Part shown: positions 25,102-34,872 of the stretch, in pieces
How the letters are laid out: each line of letters opens with the position of its first letter
How positions within the stretch are numbered: position 1 is the stretch's first letter
Origin: Chryseobacterium sp. 6424
Lineage (GTDB): Bacteria > Bacteroidota > Bacteroidia > Flavobacteriales > Weeksellaceae
NCBI RefSeq assembly: GCF_003692615.1
Contig: NZ_CP023540.1
Location: forward strand, 62,001 to 126,000
Direction: 5' to 3'
DNA: 64,000 bases
Notes under the pieces: generated by a model
The model's database searches: none
What the model saw: the letters and a program-made list of their open reading frames with translations, nothing else
What the model was told of the DNA's origin: nothing
Program-made: the position numbers and the translations under genes

Positions 25102-25779
25102 CTATCGGATGCTGTGTGCTGAGATAAGTTTCAGCAAGTCATCCAGGTTGCTTTCTGTGCTGGTAATAATAGGGTTTTTTGTAAATTTCCTAAGTTCGTT
25201 TGCGGTAGTTTCTCCGATTGAAAAAATCTGTAAGCCATCCAGTGAATTGAACTTCGCAAAACTACGAACTCCGCTCGGACTAAAAAAACACACGGCGTCA
25301 TAATTTCCTGGAATATCGGGATATAGCAGCGTAGTTTCGTAAACGGGGATCTTACGGTAAGAAATATTCTGTAGCGGTAACGTATTGTTCAGTACATTCA
25401 GAGCCAAATTCCCACAGAAATGCAGGAAGCGCTCCTTAGAACTGTTTTCTATAATAAACTCTGAAAGTTCCTTGGCGTGTCTTGTAACTTTAAAGGTACC
25501 GAAACCGTTTTTACGCACTTCCTTTTTAGTAGCAAGTCCTACAGTGTATATTTTATTGAAGTTTTTGCTGGTGAAGTTTTCATCGGGTACAAATCCGTTC
25601 TCAAAAAAACTCCGTACGCCATTTACGCTGGTGAAAATCAGTGAATAATCTTTAAGGTCAAATGGTGAAACCTGCAAGGGAGAAGTCTTGATCACTTCCA
25701 CGAAATCATAAGAAAAATGACTCCCTAATTTTTTGGAAATCATCAAGCTATTGAACTTTTTTGTAAACAGGACCTTCAT
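25102..25779 (-). CDS. hemD: Uroporphyrinogen-III synthase
   Basis: 225 aa. This family is poorly conserved, but the two-lobed layout is visible: ...DLKDYSLIFTSVNGVRSFFENG in lobe 1 and DAVCFFSPSGVRSFAKFN in lobe 2, both carrying the xFTSxNGVR/FxSPSGVR motif. It closes and inverts ring D of the linear tetrapyrrole made by HemC. Position between hemC (15 nt) and hemE (18 nt) confirms it. Confidence 0.93.
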   Translation of the reverse strand: MKVLFTKKFNSLMISKKLGSHFSYDFVEVIKTSPLQVSPFDLKDYSLIFTSVNGVRSFFENGFVPDENFTSKNFNKIYTVGLATKKEVRKNGFGTFKVTRHAKELSEFIIENSSKERFLHFCGNLALNVLNNTLPLQNISYRKIPVYETTLLYPDIPGNYDAVCFFSPSGVRSFAKFNSLDGLQIFSIGETTANELRKFTKNPIITSTESNLDDLLKLISAHSIR

Positions 25780-25794
25780 TTTCAGCTGTGCCGG

Positions 25795-26706
25795 TTAAAT
25801 ACTGTTTTTAATTTCTTCCATTAAAGCTTTGCCGCCGTTAGCCAAGATCTTTTCTGCCATTATTTTCCCATGGTCTACGCCGGGTTCCCAATCAAAAATC
25901 TCATCAGTTTCGATGCAGTTTTGCCCATCCAGCGAACACAGTCGCCCGATGAATCTCACCTGTCCCTGTTCGTTGATTTCTGCAAAAGCACCAATTGGCG
26001 CAGTACAGCCGCCTTCAAGGGTGTTCAGGAAGCTACGTTCGATATTGATGCAGATGCGGGTTTCATGGTGATTGATGTCTTCAAAAACGGCTTTCAGTTC
26101 CACATCATCCTTACGTCCACAAATGGCGACTACGCCTTGCGCGGGTGCGGAAACCATCATCGGAAGGTGTTCGTAATCAATTGATAAGCCCATTCTTTCA
26201 ATGGCTGCGAGAGAGAATAAAGTAGCGTCGAAATTCTGTTCCTCGAGTTTTGCGAGCCGCGTCTGTACATTACCGCGAATGTCGGAAAACGCTGTCTCCG
26301 GGAATTCTTTCAGCCAGAAGGCACGGCGGCGCAGGCTGCTGGTGGCGATTTTCAGTTTATGAAGTTCGAGGGTGGCCGCATCTTTTCTTCTTACCAGCAC
26401 ATCCTGCGGATAATCGCGTTCAAGAACCGCGAAAATTTCGATGCCTTCGGGCATTTGGGTGGGGATGTCTTTTAGGGAATGTACGGCAATATCTACTTCA
26501 TTATTCAGCAGGGCAATATCCAGGTCTTTGGTGAAGACGCCTGTAATACCCAGTGTATAAAGAGGTTGGGTAAGGTTTTTATCACCGGTGGAAACTACGG
26601 GGGCAATATCGGTCAGCAGGTTCTTGTTCTGCAGATGTCGTGCTACTTCGCGGGCCTGCCACATTGCGAGCGGGGAGTTGCGGGTCCCTATTTTAATGCT
26701 TTTCAT
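25795..26706 (-). CDS. hemC: Hydroxymethylbilane synthase (porphobilinogen deaminase)
   Basis: 303 aa. It starts with IGTRNSPLAMWQA and has the SLKDIPTQMP and SSLRRRAFW regions that bind substrate. The dipyrromethane-cofactor cysteine lies in LEGGCTAPIGA. It joins four porphobilinogens into hydroxymethylbilane. Its start lies 14 nt inside the end of hemA. Confidence 0.97.
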   Translation of the reverse strand: MKSIKIGTRNSPLAMWQAREVARHLQNKNLLTDIAPVVSTGDKNLTQPLYTLGITGVFTKDLDIALLNNEVDIAVHSLKDIPTQMPEGIEIFAVLERDYPQDVLVRRKDAATLELHKLKIATSSLRRRAFWLKEFPETAFSDIRGNVQTRLAKLEEQNFDATLFSLAAIERMGLSIDYEHLPMMVSAPAQGVVAICGRKDDVELKAVFEDINHHETRICINIERSFLNTLEGGCTAPIGAFAEINEQGQVRFIGRLCSLDGQNCIETDEIFDWEPGVDHGKIMAEKILANGGKALMEEIKNSI

Positions 26707-27967
26707 TGAACTCGTTATTGGGCTGTTCTACTAATATCTCGTGCATCAGGCGGCTGACTTCCTCCGCTTTCCACGGATTGTCGATGATGTATTTGGCAAA
26801 CCTGTTGGTGATTTTCTGGATCATCTTATCAGAAAGTTGCATGTCGTACACATCCACATATTTATGTTTTTTGTGGATGTTGTGCATCTCATTACGCTCC
26901 ATGTTTTTTAGCACGGCCTTGAAGTGATGGATGTTGGGCGCGAGCTTGCGTTTCTTTTCCCACTCCAGGAAGTCCTTGGTCATTTCACGGATGATTTTTT
27001 CGGCTTTTGGGATTTCTTTTTGGCGCGAAGCCATGGTTTCATTGATTTGGCGCGAGAGTTCATCTACATCCACCAGTTTCACGTTTTCGTTTTCGGTAAT
27101 GTTTTTCTCCACATTATTGGGGATGGAGAGGTCAATCACCAGCGTTTCTTTACCGTTTGGGAAGTGGGTTTTATTGATAATCGGGTGTTGCGCGCCTGTG
27201 GCGACAATTAAAATATCGGTTTGCGTAAGTTCTTGTGGCAGTTGCTCGAACCCGATGTGGGGTATTTTATATTTCTCTGCGATTTTCTCTGCTTTATCGG
27301 CGGTACGGTTGGCTACTTTTACTTTAGGTTTGTAAACGTGTTTTACCAGATTTTCTACCGTATTCTGCCCAATTTCGCCTACGCCTAAAAGCAAGATGTT
27401 TTTTTCAGCGATCTTCGGCTGATTTTTAAGGATGTAATGCACTGCCGCGTATGATACCGAAGCGGCACCGTTTGAAATGCCCGTCTCGTTCTTGATTCTT
27501 TTGGAAATTTGAATGGCGGAATTGATGGCGCGTTCCAGATAAGGATTTGCGTTTCGCTTTACTTTTTTGAACCGATGGTACGCGTTCTTGATCTGCCCAA
27601 TGATTTCGAAATCACCAATAATCTGGCTTTCGAGACCGGCGGCAACTCGGAAAAGGTGGTTCAGTGCTTCCTCATGTTTTAGGATATTCACATACTGCAT
27701 GAATTCTGTAAGGCTTACGCCTACGGTTTTGCAGTAAAGTTCGGCAATCAGCAGGTAGTTTGGAGAGGTAGTGTAGATCTCCGTACGGTTACAGGTAGAA
27801 ACTACAAAAGCGTCACCCAGGTTCTTTTCATGAATTTCATTCACAAAATGCTTGATATTCTCATCAAAAAATGAAAATTTGCCCCGCGTTTCGGCATCAG
27901 CTTTTTCAAAACTGACACTCAGAACGGAAAAATTAGCGGTTTTGTGAATGTTTGAATCGTGGTTCAT
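26693..27967 (-). CDS. hemA: Glutamyl-tRNA reductase
   Basis: 424 aa. It reduces glutamyl-tRNA-Glu to glutamate-1-semialdehyde, the first committed step of the C5 haem pathway. The catalytic Cys59 lies in VVSTCNRTEIY, the NADPH-binding segment is LLGVGEIGQNTV, and the C-terminal dimerisation helices are complete. It heads the hem operon. hemL and hemB are not present here. The promoter box is so close that the leader would be only about 7 nt. Confidence 0.97.
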   Translation of the reverse strand: MNHDSNIHKTANFSVLSVSFEKADAETRGKFSFFDENIKHFVNEIHEKNLGDAFVVSTCNRTEIYTTSPNYLLIAELYCKTVGVSLTEFMQYVNILKHEEALNHLFRVAAGLESQIIGDFEIIGQIKNAYHRFKKVKRNANPYLERAINSAIQISKRIKNETGISNGAASVSYAAVHYILKNQPKIAEKNILLLGVGEIGQNTVENLVKHVYKPKVKVANRTADKAEKIAEKYKIPHIGFEQLPQELTQTDILIVATGAQHPIINKTHFPNGKETLVIDLSIPNNVEKNITENENVKLVDVDELSRQINETMASRQKEIPKAEKIIREMTKDFLEWEKKRKLAPNIHHFKAVLKNMERNEMHNIHKKHKYVDVYDMQLSDKMIQKITNRFAKYIIDNPWKAEEVSRLMHEILVEQPNNEFNEKH

Positions 27968-27977
27968 AAAGCAACCG

Positions 27978-27985
27978 CAAATTTA
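27978..27985 (-). promoter_or_regulatory. Promoter -7 box of the hem operon
   Basis: TAAATTTG on the minus strand, 11 nt ahead of the hemA ATG. The upstream element is weak. Confidence 0.5.
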
Positions 27986-28165
27986 TGATTTTTAATTGAA
28001 TTGGCGAAAGCATAGGCTTTTGGACCTCACGTTTTATAAATGAACTTATTTGCTACAACAGCCGAATATTTTTATGGGATAAGAAAATAATAATCAGTTC
28101 TTAAAGTTATGAAAGATAATATGGTTTTTAATAAAATTTTAACCAAAAATCGACTTTGGTAATTC

Positions 28166-28180
28166 TTAGAACTGTTCTAA
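28166..28180. promoter_or_regulatory. Palindrome overlapping the mreB promoter
   Basis: Perfect 15-bp palindrome TTAGAAC-T-GTTCTAA, 5 nt upstream of the TATCTTTG box. This position, in the promoter spacer, is where a repressor or activator dimer would act. Confidence 0.45.
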
Positions 28181-28185
28181 ATTTA

Positions 28186-28193
28186 TATCTTTG
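28186..28193 (+). promoter_or_regulatory. Promoter -7 box of the mre operon
   Basis: TATCTTTG, leader about 23 nt before mreB. The upstream element is poor (TTC about 20 nt away), which may mean activator dependence. Confidence 0.55.
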
Positions 28194-28219
28194 TACACTT
28201 AAAAAAATCACGAGAAAAA

Positions 28220-29245
28220 ATGGGTTTATTCGATATGTTCACGCAGGATATTGCGATTGATTTGGGAACTGCAAACACACTGATTATACATAATAATAAG
28301 ATCGTGATCGATCAGCCATCAATAGTGGCGATTGAGCGTTCCAGCGGCAAACCGATTGCAGTAGGCGAACAGGCAAAGCACATGCAGGGGAAAACCCATG
28401 AGGATATTAAAACCATCCGCCCACTGAAAGATGGGGTTATCGCAGATTTCCACGCTTCCGAGCACATGATCAAGGAGTTCATCAAGCAGATCCCGGGGAT
28501 TAAAGGGAAACTCTTTCAGCCAACTTTGAAAATTGTAATCTGTATCCCTTCCGGCATCACCGAGGTTGAAAAACGTGCGGTAAGAGATTCTGCACAAAAA
28601 GTGAACGCGAAGGAAGTAAGGCTGATTTATGAACCAATGGCTGCGGCAATTGGGGTAGGCATTGATGTGCAGAAGCCTGAAGGTAACATGATTATCGATA
28701 TAGGAGGAGGGACTACCGAAATCGCCGTAGTAGCGCTTGGCGGTATTGTATGTGATAAATCCGTAAAAATCGCTGGCGATGTATTTACCAATGATATCGC
28801 TTACTATCTGCGCACCCATCATAATCTTTATATTGGAGAAAGAACCGCGGAACGTGTAAAAATTGAGGTAGGATCCGCCGTTGAGGATCTGGATGTGGAG
28901 ATGGAAGACATTCCGGTGCAGGGCCGTGATTTGATTACCGGTAAGCCAAAGGAAATTATGGTGAACTATAAAGAAATCGCACGCGCCCTTGATAAATCAA
29001 TTATCCGTATTGAAGATGCGGTGATGGAAACCCTATCTCTTACGCCACCTGAACTGGCCGCCGATATTTATAAGACCGGTATTTACCTGGCTGGAGGCGG
29101 CGCGCTACTGCGCGGTTTGGCAGACAGGCTGCATAAAAAAACGGGCTTGCCGGTTTTCGTAGCGGAAGACCCACTAAGGGCCGTAGTACGGGGTACTGGT
29201 ATCGCACTAAAGAATATGGATAAATTCAATTTCCTTATTAAATAA
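28220..29245 (+). CDS. mreB: Rod shape-determining actin homologue MreB
   Basis: 341 aa. It forms membrane-associated filaments that guide lateral-wall synthesis. Actin-fold phosphate loops are visible: DIAIDLGTANTLI (phosphate 1), NMIIDIGGGTTEIAVV (phosphate 2) and IYLAGGGALLRGL (adenosine). The N-terminal MGLFDMFTQ is a probable membrane-targeting amphipathic start. It is the first gene of mreB-mreC-mreD-mrdA-rodA. Confidence 0.98.
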   Translation: MGLFDMFTQDIAIDLGTANTLIIHNNKIVIDQPSIVAIERSSGKPIAVGEQAKHMQGKTHEDIKTIRPLKDGVIADFHASEHMIKEFIKQIPGIKGKLFQPTLKIVICIPSGITEVEKRAVRDSAQKVNAKEVRLIYEPMAAAIGVGIDVQKPEGNMIIDIGGGTTEIAVVALGGIVCDKSVKIAGDVFTNDIAYYLRTHHNLYIGERTAERVKIEVGSAVEDLDVEMEDIPVQGRDLITGKPKEIMVNYKEIARALDKSIIRIEDAVMETLSLTPPELAADIYKTGIYLAGGGALLRGLADRLHKKTGLPVFVAEDPLRAVVRGTGIALKNMDKFNFLIK

Positions 29246-29276
29246 ATTCAATAATATTTCAATTCGCTGTTAACTG

Positions 29277-30131
29277 ATGGGTTTTTTGCTGCGATTATTT
29301 TCGAAGAACGGTCTCTTCGTTTTCTTTGTGTTTCTGCAGCTGGTTGCTTTAGTACTAATTTTCAGCCGTAATTCCATGCAGCAATCATGGTTGGCGGGTC
29401 AAACCGCGGCCTTCAACTCGTGGGTTTCGGGTTATATTGACGAGGGTGCTTCTTATCTGAAACTCAAGCAGATTAATGAGCAGCTGGTCTTGCAGAACAA
29501 AACCCTGATGGAACAGGTGTATGGTAAGAATGCAGCCGAAATACCTGTGTTCCGTAAAGTACACGATACCATCGGTGGCGGGCAAATCTATACTTTTGTA
29601 GATGGGGAAATTGTATTCAACAGCATTAACCGGAAAGACAATTATTTTACCATAAACCGTGGACTGAGAGATGGCGTACAGGCGCAGATGGGCGTAATGG
29701 CGCCCAATGGCATTGCCGGTATTGTGATAAACGCGACTAATTCTTATGCCTTGGTCCAGTCAGTTCTAAGTGTGAATAAAATTAAAATCAACGCCTCATT
29801 GAAGAAATCAGGCTATTTTGGGACGCTTACCTGGCGAGGTGATGATTCGCGCATCATGCATCTTTCAGATATCCCTAAATATGTTCCGCTACAGGTTGGC
29901 GATACAGTAATTACAGATGGCAAATCGGCTATCTTCCCGCAGGGGATCATGATTGGGCGTGTCGCGGGATATGAAGTGGACAGTAAGACTGGTTTTTGGG
30001 ATATTTCTGTGGAACTGAGTGAAAAAATGGGCAACCTGAGTAAAATTTATGTAGTAAAACACCTTAAAAAAGCAGAAGTAAAACGCATTCAGGATACATT
30101 GCAGGCCACCATAAAAAGAGAAAATGATTAG
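29277..30131 (+). CDS. mreC: Rod shape-determining protein MreC
   Basis: 284 aa. One N-terminal membrane helix (about 14-30), a coiled-coil (about 55-85) and a periplasmic beta-barrel domain with GDTVITDGKSAIFPQGIMIGRV. It bridges MreB/MreD to PBP2 in the elongasome. It starts 31 nt after mreB and overlaps mreD by 8 nt. Confidence 0.95.
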   Translation: MGFLLRLFSKNGLFVFFVFLQLVALVLIFSRNSMQQSWLAGQTAAFNSWVSGYIDEGASYLKLKQINEQLVLQNKTLMEQVYGKNAAEIPVFRKVHDTIGGGQIYTFVDGEIVFNSINRKDNYFTINRGLRDGVQAQMGVMAPNGIAGIVINATNSYALVQSVLSVNKIKINASLKKSGYFGTLTWRGDDSRIMHLSDIPKYVPLQVGDTVITDGKSAIFPQGIMIGRVAGYEVDSKTGFWDISVELSEKMGNLSKIYVVKHLKKAEVKRIQDTLQATIKREND

Positions 30132-30630
30132 CAGAACGCTGTTTACCGATATTTTGATGATTGTATTGTTGATCGCATTACAAATCTTTGTGCTGAACCG
30201 TATTACGCTTTTCGGTAAATATACGCCCGTGCTTTATCCGGTTTTTGTAATGTTCTATCCCTTCTTCAGAAACCGGTACCAGTTTCTTGGGTTGAGTTTT
30301 CTGTTAGGGTTGGGCATTGATGCATTTCTTTATACCTGGGGGATTAATGCTTTTGCCACTACGCTAATTGCTTATTTTCGTACGCTGATCTTCCGAACAT
30401 CTACCGATACTTCTACGGATTTCTTCTCATTTCAGTCACTGCAATGGTCGCAGTATTTGTTTTTTATTCTTTCCAGTATTTTTCTACATCAATTATTGGT
30501 TCAGTATATTGAGTTTTTCAAATTCAGCCGTTTTCTAGAGATTTTCCTCAATGTGGCTGCAACCAGTGCCATTTCATTTGTATTCATTATATTATATACC
30601 TTAGCGTTTAAAATCAAACAGAAAGTTTGA
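30124..30630 (+). CDS. mreD: Rod shape-determining protein MreD
   Basis: 168 aa, five membrane helices and little else. Assignment rests mainly on position between mreC and mrdA, size, and the polytopic pattern. It overlaps mreC by 8 nt, and its stop overlaps the TTG start of the PBP2 gene. Confidence 0.9.
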   Translation: MISRTLFTDILMIVLLIALQIFVLNRITLFGKYTPVLYPVFVMFYPFFRNRYQFLGLSFLLGLGIDAFLYTWGINAFATTLIAYFRTLIFRTSTDTSTDFFSFQSLQWSQYLFFILSSIFLHQLLVQYIEFFKFSRFLEIFLNVAATSAISFVFIILYTLAFKIKQKV

Positions 30631-32642
30631 AATCACAGTATCTTAAAATTACTTTTACACTGGCCATAATTGCAATAATCTTCATTGCGAGGCTTTCCTA
30701 TTTGCAACTGTTTACCGATCGTTACGCGCTTAATGCGGCGAACACCTCCATCAAAACAGAATACATCATCCCACAGCGCGGCATTATTTTCGACCGCAAC
30801 GGTAAAATCATGGTAGGCAACCAACCGTCCTATGAAATTTCTTTTACAGAAGCACTCATCCGGCCAGATTTTGATACGCTGGCGTTCTGTAATCTCATGA
30901 GAATCACCAAAAGTGATTTCATTAAGACGGTGAATGGCATTAAGAATGAAAAATATTACTCAAAGCTCACCCCCATGACTTTCATGAAGAACCTGAGCCG
31001 GGAGGATATTGCAAGAATCCAGGAAATCATCTTTAAATATCCCGCCTTTAACATTGTTTCCAGACCACAGCGCCAATACGAGGTTTCTACCTCAGGGAAT
31101 CTCTTGGGTTATACTAATGAAGTGAATGAGAGAGACATTAAAAAAGATTCCCTGTATTATCTTCCAGGCGACTTCATTGGCAGGTCTGGGGTTGAAAAAT
31201 CCTATGAAAAGGTGTTGCGTGGGGAAAAAGGCATACAGTATATCCAAAAAGACATCCGCTTAAAAAGTATCGGTTCCTATAAAGGTGGCGCGCTTGATAA
31301 AGAAGTGGTTACGGGGAAAGACATCACACTGACTATTGACTATGATTTGCAGCGGATAGCCGAAGAAATGTTGGTGAACAAACAAGGCGCCATCGTAGCG
31401 CTGGATCCTACCAATGGCGAAATATTAGTGCTCGCCACCGGCCCGGATATTGATCCTAACCTGTTTACCGGCCCCAATAAGACCAAGAATCTCTATCGCC
31501 TACAGATGGATACTATTTATAATAACCGGCCTACATTCGACCGATCAATCCAGGCAGCATATCCACCAGGCTCCACCTTTAAATTGCTTACGGCTGCAGC
31601 GGCCATGCAAATGGGCGTGATGGATGAAAATACCATTTTCCCCTGTGGTGGCGGTTTCAATTACCGTGGTTTAAGAGTGAAAGGTCACGGTGGTGCAGAT
31701 CCGCTGATCCCGGCCATTCAGGTGTCCAGTAACTGTCATTTTTCGTATGCTTTTATCGCGATTATGAATAAATACCCCGGTAATCCCAGCAAAGGGGTAG
31801 ATGAATGGAAGGAAATCATGAGCAGTTTCGGGTTGGGTGAATTTTTAAATAATGATTTGGCTGTAGGCGCACGCGGCAGAATCCCAAGTGGTGCTTTCTA
31901 TGAGAAAAGAAGTGGCAAGAAAGACTGGAGTTCTGCTTATACGATGAACGGCTCAATATTCAACGGAATGGGGCAGGGTGATGTTCTGCTGACGCCTTTG
32001 CAAATGGCAAACTCTATAGCGGCGATTGTAAACAAAGGTTGGTATTATACGCCACATATCGTGAAGTCTATTGACGGGAAACCAAACCCCGATCCCCGTT
32101 TCAAGGTAAAACATAAGACCTTGGTTGACCCTAAACATTTCGAACCAATCATTAAGGGGATGGAAGCTGTGGTGCTTAATGGTACCGCACGGGGGTTGAA
32201 ATCAAACGATTTTACCATGCTTGCCAAAACAGGCACGGCACAGGTCCCCCAGGGAAAAGATAATTCTATATTTGTACTCGCGGCGCCGGCTGACAAGCCA
32301 AAGATTGTTATTGCTGCGGTGATGGAGCATGCCGGTTTTGGCGCTACTTGGGCTGGCCCGGCGGCTACGGTGATTGCCGAAAAATATCTTACCGGTGACC
32401 TGAAACGCGAACATCTATATAACAAGATGGTAAACGCGAGTTTCATGCCCGAGTACCGACGCCAATGGGTGGCGGAACTGAAACGTAAAGGCCTCTATAA
32501 AGAAACAGATAAAGATGTTGTAGCCCTGGAGCAGGTTCAGGATAGCCTAAAGTTCATTAAAAGTGAAGTGCTGCGCAGCAAACTAATCCTCAAGAGAGAC
32601 TCTATCCAACGCAGACTACAAACCAAAACAAAAGCAAAATGA
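30627..32642 (+). CDS. mrdA: Penicillin-binding protein 2 (elongation transpeptidase)
   Basis: 671 aa. The start is TTG at 30627, sharing TTGA with the mreD stop; no ATG lies nearby, and this start gives the usual short cytoplasmic end plus one membrane helix (about 7-24). The pedestal domain is followed by the transpeptidase with Ser316-x-x-Lys319 (PPGSTFK), Ser367-Ser-Asn369 and Lys534-Thr-Gly (LAKTGTAQ). It crosslinks lateral-wall peptidoglycan with RodA. The C-terminal about 60 residues are a charged, probably coiled extension. It overlaps rodA by 4 nt. Confidence 0.97.
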   Translation: MKSQYLKITFTLAIIAIIFIARLSYLQLFTDRYALNAANTSIKTEYIIPQRGIIFDRNGKIMVGNQPSYEISFTEALIRPDFDTLAFCNLMRITKSDFIKTVNGIKNEKYYSKLTPMTFMKNLSREDIARIQEIIFKYPAFNIVSRPQRQYEVSTSGNLLGYTNEVNERDIKKDSLYYLPGDFIGRSGVEKSYEKVLRGEKGIQYIQKDIRLKSIGSYKGGALDKEVVTGKDITLTIDYDLQRIAEEMLVNKQGAIVALDPTNGEILVLATGPDIDPNLFTGPNKTKNLYRLQMDTIYNNRPTFDRSIQAAYPPGSTFKLLTAAAAMQMGVMDENTIFPCGGGFNYRGLRVKGHGGADPLIPAIQVSSNCHFSYAFIAIMNKYPGNPSKGVDEWKEIMSSFGLGEFLNNDLAVGARGRIPSGAFYEKRSGKKDWSSAYTMNGSIFNGMGQGDVLLTPLQMANSIAAIVNKGWYYTPHIVKSIDGKPNPDPRFKVKHKTLVDPKHFEPIIKGMEAVVLNGTARGLKSNDFTMLAKTGTAQVPQGKDNSIFVLAAPADKPKIVIAAVMEHAGFGATWAGPAATVIAEKYLTGDLKREHLYNKMVNASFMPEYRRQWVAELKRKGLYKETDKDVVALEQVQDSLKFIKSEVLRSKLILKRDSIQRRLQTKTKAK

Positions 32643-33868
32643 AGTGGGCAGAAGGAATTGATAAACTGAGTATTTTTCTTTATCTGGCAATTTCTGGTTT
32701 TGCAGTAGCCAACATTTATAGTGTTGACCAAGGCTTGGGGCAAAAGCAGTTTATATTTTTCTGTATTTCGCTGATTGTGGGCTTAATCATCTTTTTGATG
32801 AGGACGAAGTTTTTCGAAAACTTTGCTGGCATATTTTATTTCTTGGGTGTCATTCTACTGATCGGGCTTTTCCCGTTCGGCACTGAGATTCTGGGACAGA
32901 AGAACTGGTATAAAGTAGGCGGATTCACGATGCAGCCGGTGGAGTTTGCGAAGATTGGCGTAGCGCTGATGCTGGCTAATTACGTGTCGGGCGGTGACTT
33001 TAATCTGAAATATAAGAAATCGCTCTATGCATCGCTTGCCATCATCGGGGTGCCAGCGCTGGTGGTGCTTATCATACCTGATGTAGGTTCTTTACTTGTC
33101 TTTACGGCTTTCTTCATTGCGCTTTATCGTGAGGGTTTGAATGGTTGGTTTTTTGGTGTCGGGGCAATCTTGGCGGGTGTTTTCCTTATTGCATTGGGGG
33201 TGAATCCGTTATATGTAATCGCGGGCTTAGCCATTATTTATCTGCTTATTGTTTTCTTTAATAATAACAGAATTCATTGGAATGTTGTTTCTGTTTCTGC
33301 GATGGTTGCATCTTTTCTGTTATTAGCAGGCTTGGCATACGGTGCGCCGACCATCCTGGAAAAACTGCCGAAACACCAGCGCGAACGTATAGAAGTGCTT
33401 TACAAAGGTGAAAAAGCTTTTCGCGATACCTCAGGTTACAATCTATTATATTCTAAAACAGCGATTGGTTCTGGCGGTTTCTTTGGTAAGGGGTATATGG
33501 AAGGCTCCGTAACGCGTGGCAAATTCGTGCCTGAGCAGGAAACGGATTATATTTTCTGTACGGTTGGCGAAGAGTGGGGCTTTTTAGGCGCATCTTTATT
33601 GGTTGCTTTTTATGCGATCTTCATCGGCAGAATCTATTACCTGTCCGAGAAGCAGAAGTCTGCATTTAACCGTGTTTTTGGCTATAGTTTCGCGTCTATT
33701 CTCTTAATGCATTTCGCGATCAATTTGGGGATGGTGATGGGGCTGTTTCCTACGGTAGGTATTCCTTTGCCTTATTTCAGCTATGGGGGAAGTTCTTTCC
33801 TGGCATTCTCGATCATGACGTTTATCTTCTTTAAACTGAACTACACCGACCGTAACAGTCTGGTATAA
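32639..33868 (+). CDS. rodA: Peptidoglycan glycosyltransferase RodA (SEDS family)
   Basis: 409 aa with ten or so membrane helices. Family signatures are GGFTMQPVEFAKIGVALMLA near residue 93, the long extracytoplasmic loop containing the FVPEQETDYIFCTVGEEWGF motif with its catalytic-site Asp, and the C-terminal GIPLPYFSYGGSSF. It polymerises glycan strands with PBP2. ATGA overlap with mrdA. It is the last gene of the operon; no obvious terminator follows, and 33869-33980 holds nothing I can name. Confidence 0.97.
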   Translation: MKWAEGIDKLSIFLYLAISGFAVANIYSVDQGLGQKQFIFFCISLIVGLIIFLMRTKFFENFAGIFYFLGVILLIGLFPFGTEILGQKNWYKVGGFTMQPVEFAKIGVALMLANYVSGGDFNLKYKKSLYASLAIIGVPALVVLIIPDVGSLLVFTAFFIALYREGLNGWFFGVGAILAGVFLIALGVNPLYVIAGLAIIYLLIVFFNNNRIHWNVVSVSAMVASFLLLAGLAYGAPTILEKLPKHQRERIEVLYKGEKAFRDTSGYNLLYSKTAIGSGGFFGKGYMEGSVTRGKFVPEQETDYIFCTVGEEWGFLGASLLVAFYAIFIGRIYYLSEKQKSAFNRVFGYSFASILLMHFAINLGMVMGLFPTVGIPLPYFSYGGSSFLAFSIMTFIFFKLNYTDRNSLV

Positions 33869-33983
33869 TAAAAGGCTATATTCATTCTGACCTCATAGGT
33901 ACTTGTCGTCAAAAACATTGATATCGCCTGTATCTGCTATTTAATGGATATGTTTTAGCCAACATATGAAAACTTAAATGCAC

Positions 33984-34010
33984 AAAAAAAGCTGCTTTTA
34001 CAGCAGCTTT
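33984..34010 (-). terminator. Terminator of the NlpC/P60 gene
   Basis: AAAGCTGCT (33988-33996) / AGCAGCTTT (34002-34010), 5-nt loop, followed on the minus strand by seven T. It is 21 nt after the gene's stop. Confidence 0.85.
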
Positions 34011-34031
34011 CGATCGGATCAATTATTATTT

Positions 34032-34718
34032 TTAATTATTTGCGAAATTTATATTTACAGAGTCTGGGTTGATTACCCGTTTTGCGAAACGGTATTTTGG
34101 TCCCCAGTAAGAATCATTCAGCGATGAAATCATTACCCCGCGGGAGGTGGCAGCGTGAATGAATTTTACTTCTCCGTCAGCAGTTACGTTTTCCACGATT
34201 CCTACGTGAGAGATACGGCCTCTACCTTGCGAAAAGAATACAAGGTCACCTTTCTGTAGGTTTTCTTTCTGTACACTTTCACCTTCCTGTGCTTGTGAAG
34301 CGGCTACCCGTGGAAGCGTCATACCTGTTACCGTTCCGAAAACTGAAAGTACGAAAGCTGAACAATCAATCCCGCTACGGCTCATTCCGCCATATTTATA
34401 AGGAGTCCCTAGGTACGTTTCGGCTTCAGCCAGGATGTCATCAATCCTTTTGGTAAACCGGATGGTTTTGGCGATTTCATCATTTTTCAGCGTAGCTTCC
34501 ATGGTTCTGGCAGCGGCTAATTTTTCTTCTGCGAAATTGCTTACAAGTTGAGATTTAGCGACTTCTAATTTTTTATTTTCAATAGATGCAAGTTTGGCAC
34601 CTGATTTGTATTGTTCTTTGTAGGTTGCCGGAGCAGATACTACATAATTTGTTACACAAGACTGTAAAGAAAAAACAGCGGTAATAGCAACTAAATAATA
34701 CAGAACTCTTCTCTTCAT
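34032..34718 (-). CDS. NlpC/P60 (C40) family cell-wall hydrolase lipoprotein
   Basis: 228 aa. The signal ends in the lipobox SLQSC with Cys21 as lipid anchor. The C-terminal C40 domain has Cys119 in GIDCSAF, His171 in RISHVGIV and a third polar residue, His188, in KFIHAA. It should cleave bonds in the peptide stem of peptidoglycan at the envelope. It is transcribed alone and has a TAATTTTG box 52 nt upstream. Confidence 0.93.
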   Translation of the reverse strand: MKRRVLYYLVAITAVFSLQSCVTNYVVSAPATYKEQYKSGAKLASIENKKLEVAKSQLVSNFAEEKLAAARTMEATLKNDEIAKTIRFTKRIDDILAEAETYLGTPYKYGGMSRSGIDCSAFVLSVFGTVTGMTLPRVAASQAQEGESVQKENLQKGDLVFFSQGRGRISHVGIVENVTADGEVKFIHAATSRGVMISSLNDSYWGPKYRFAKRVINPDSVNINFANN

Positions 34719-34769
34719 ATATATTTGATTTTCTGTGTTAATAACTGATACTTCGTTTTAAATGCAAAG

Positions 34770-34777
34770 CAAAATTA
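34770..34777 (-). promoter_or_regulatory. Promoter -7 box of the NlpC/P60 gene
   Basis: TAATTTTG on the minus strand with a leader of about 48 nt. Confidence 0.45.
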
Positions 34778-34872
34778 GGTATTCAGGCTCGCGTAGGGGT
34801 TAAAACACCCTTTATTGAAAGCTATTTTAACACATTTTAACACTATTTTTTGTATTGTTAAAAGAAAAGAAA

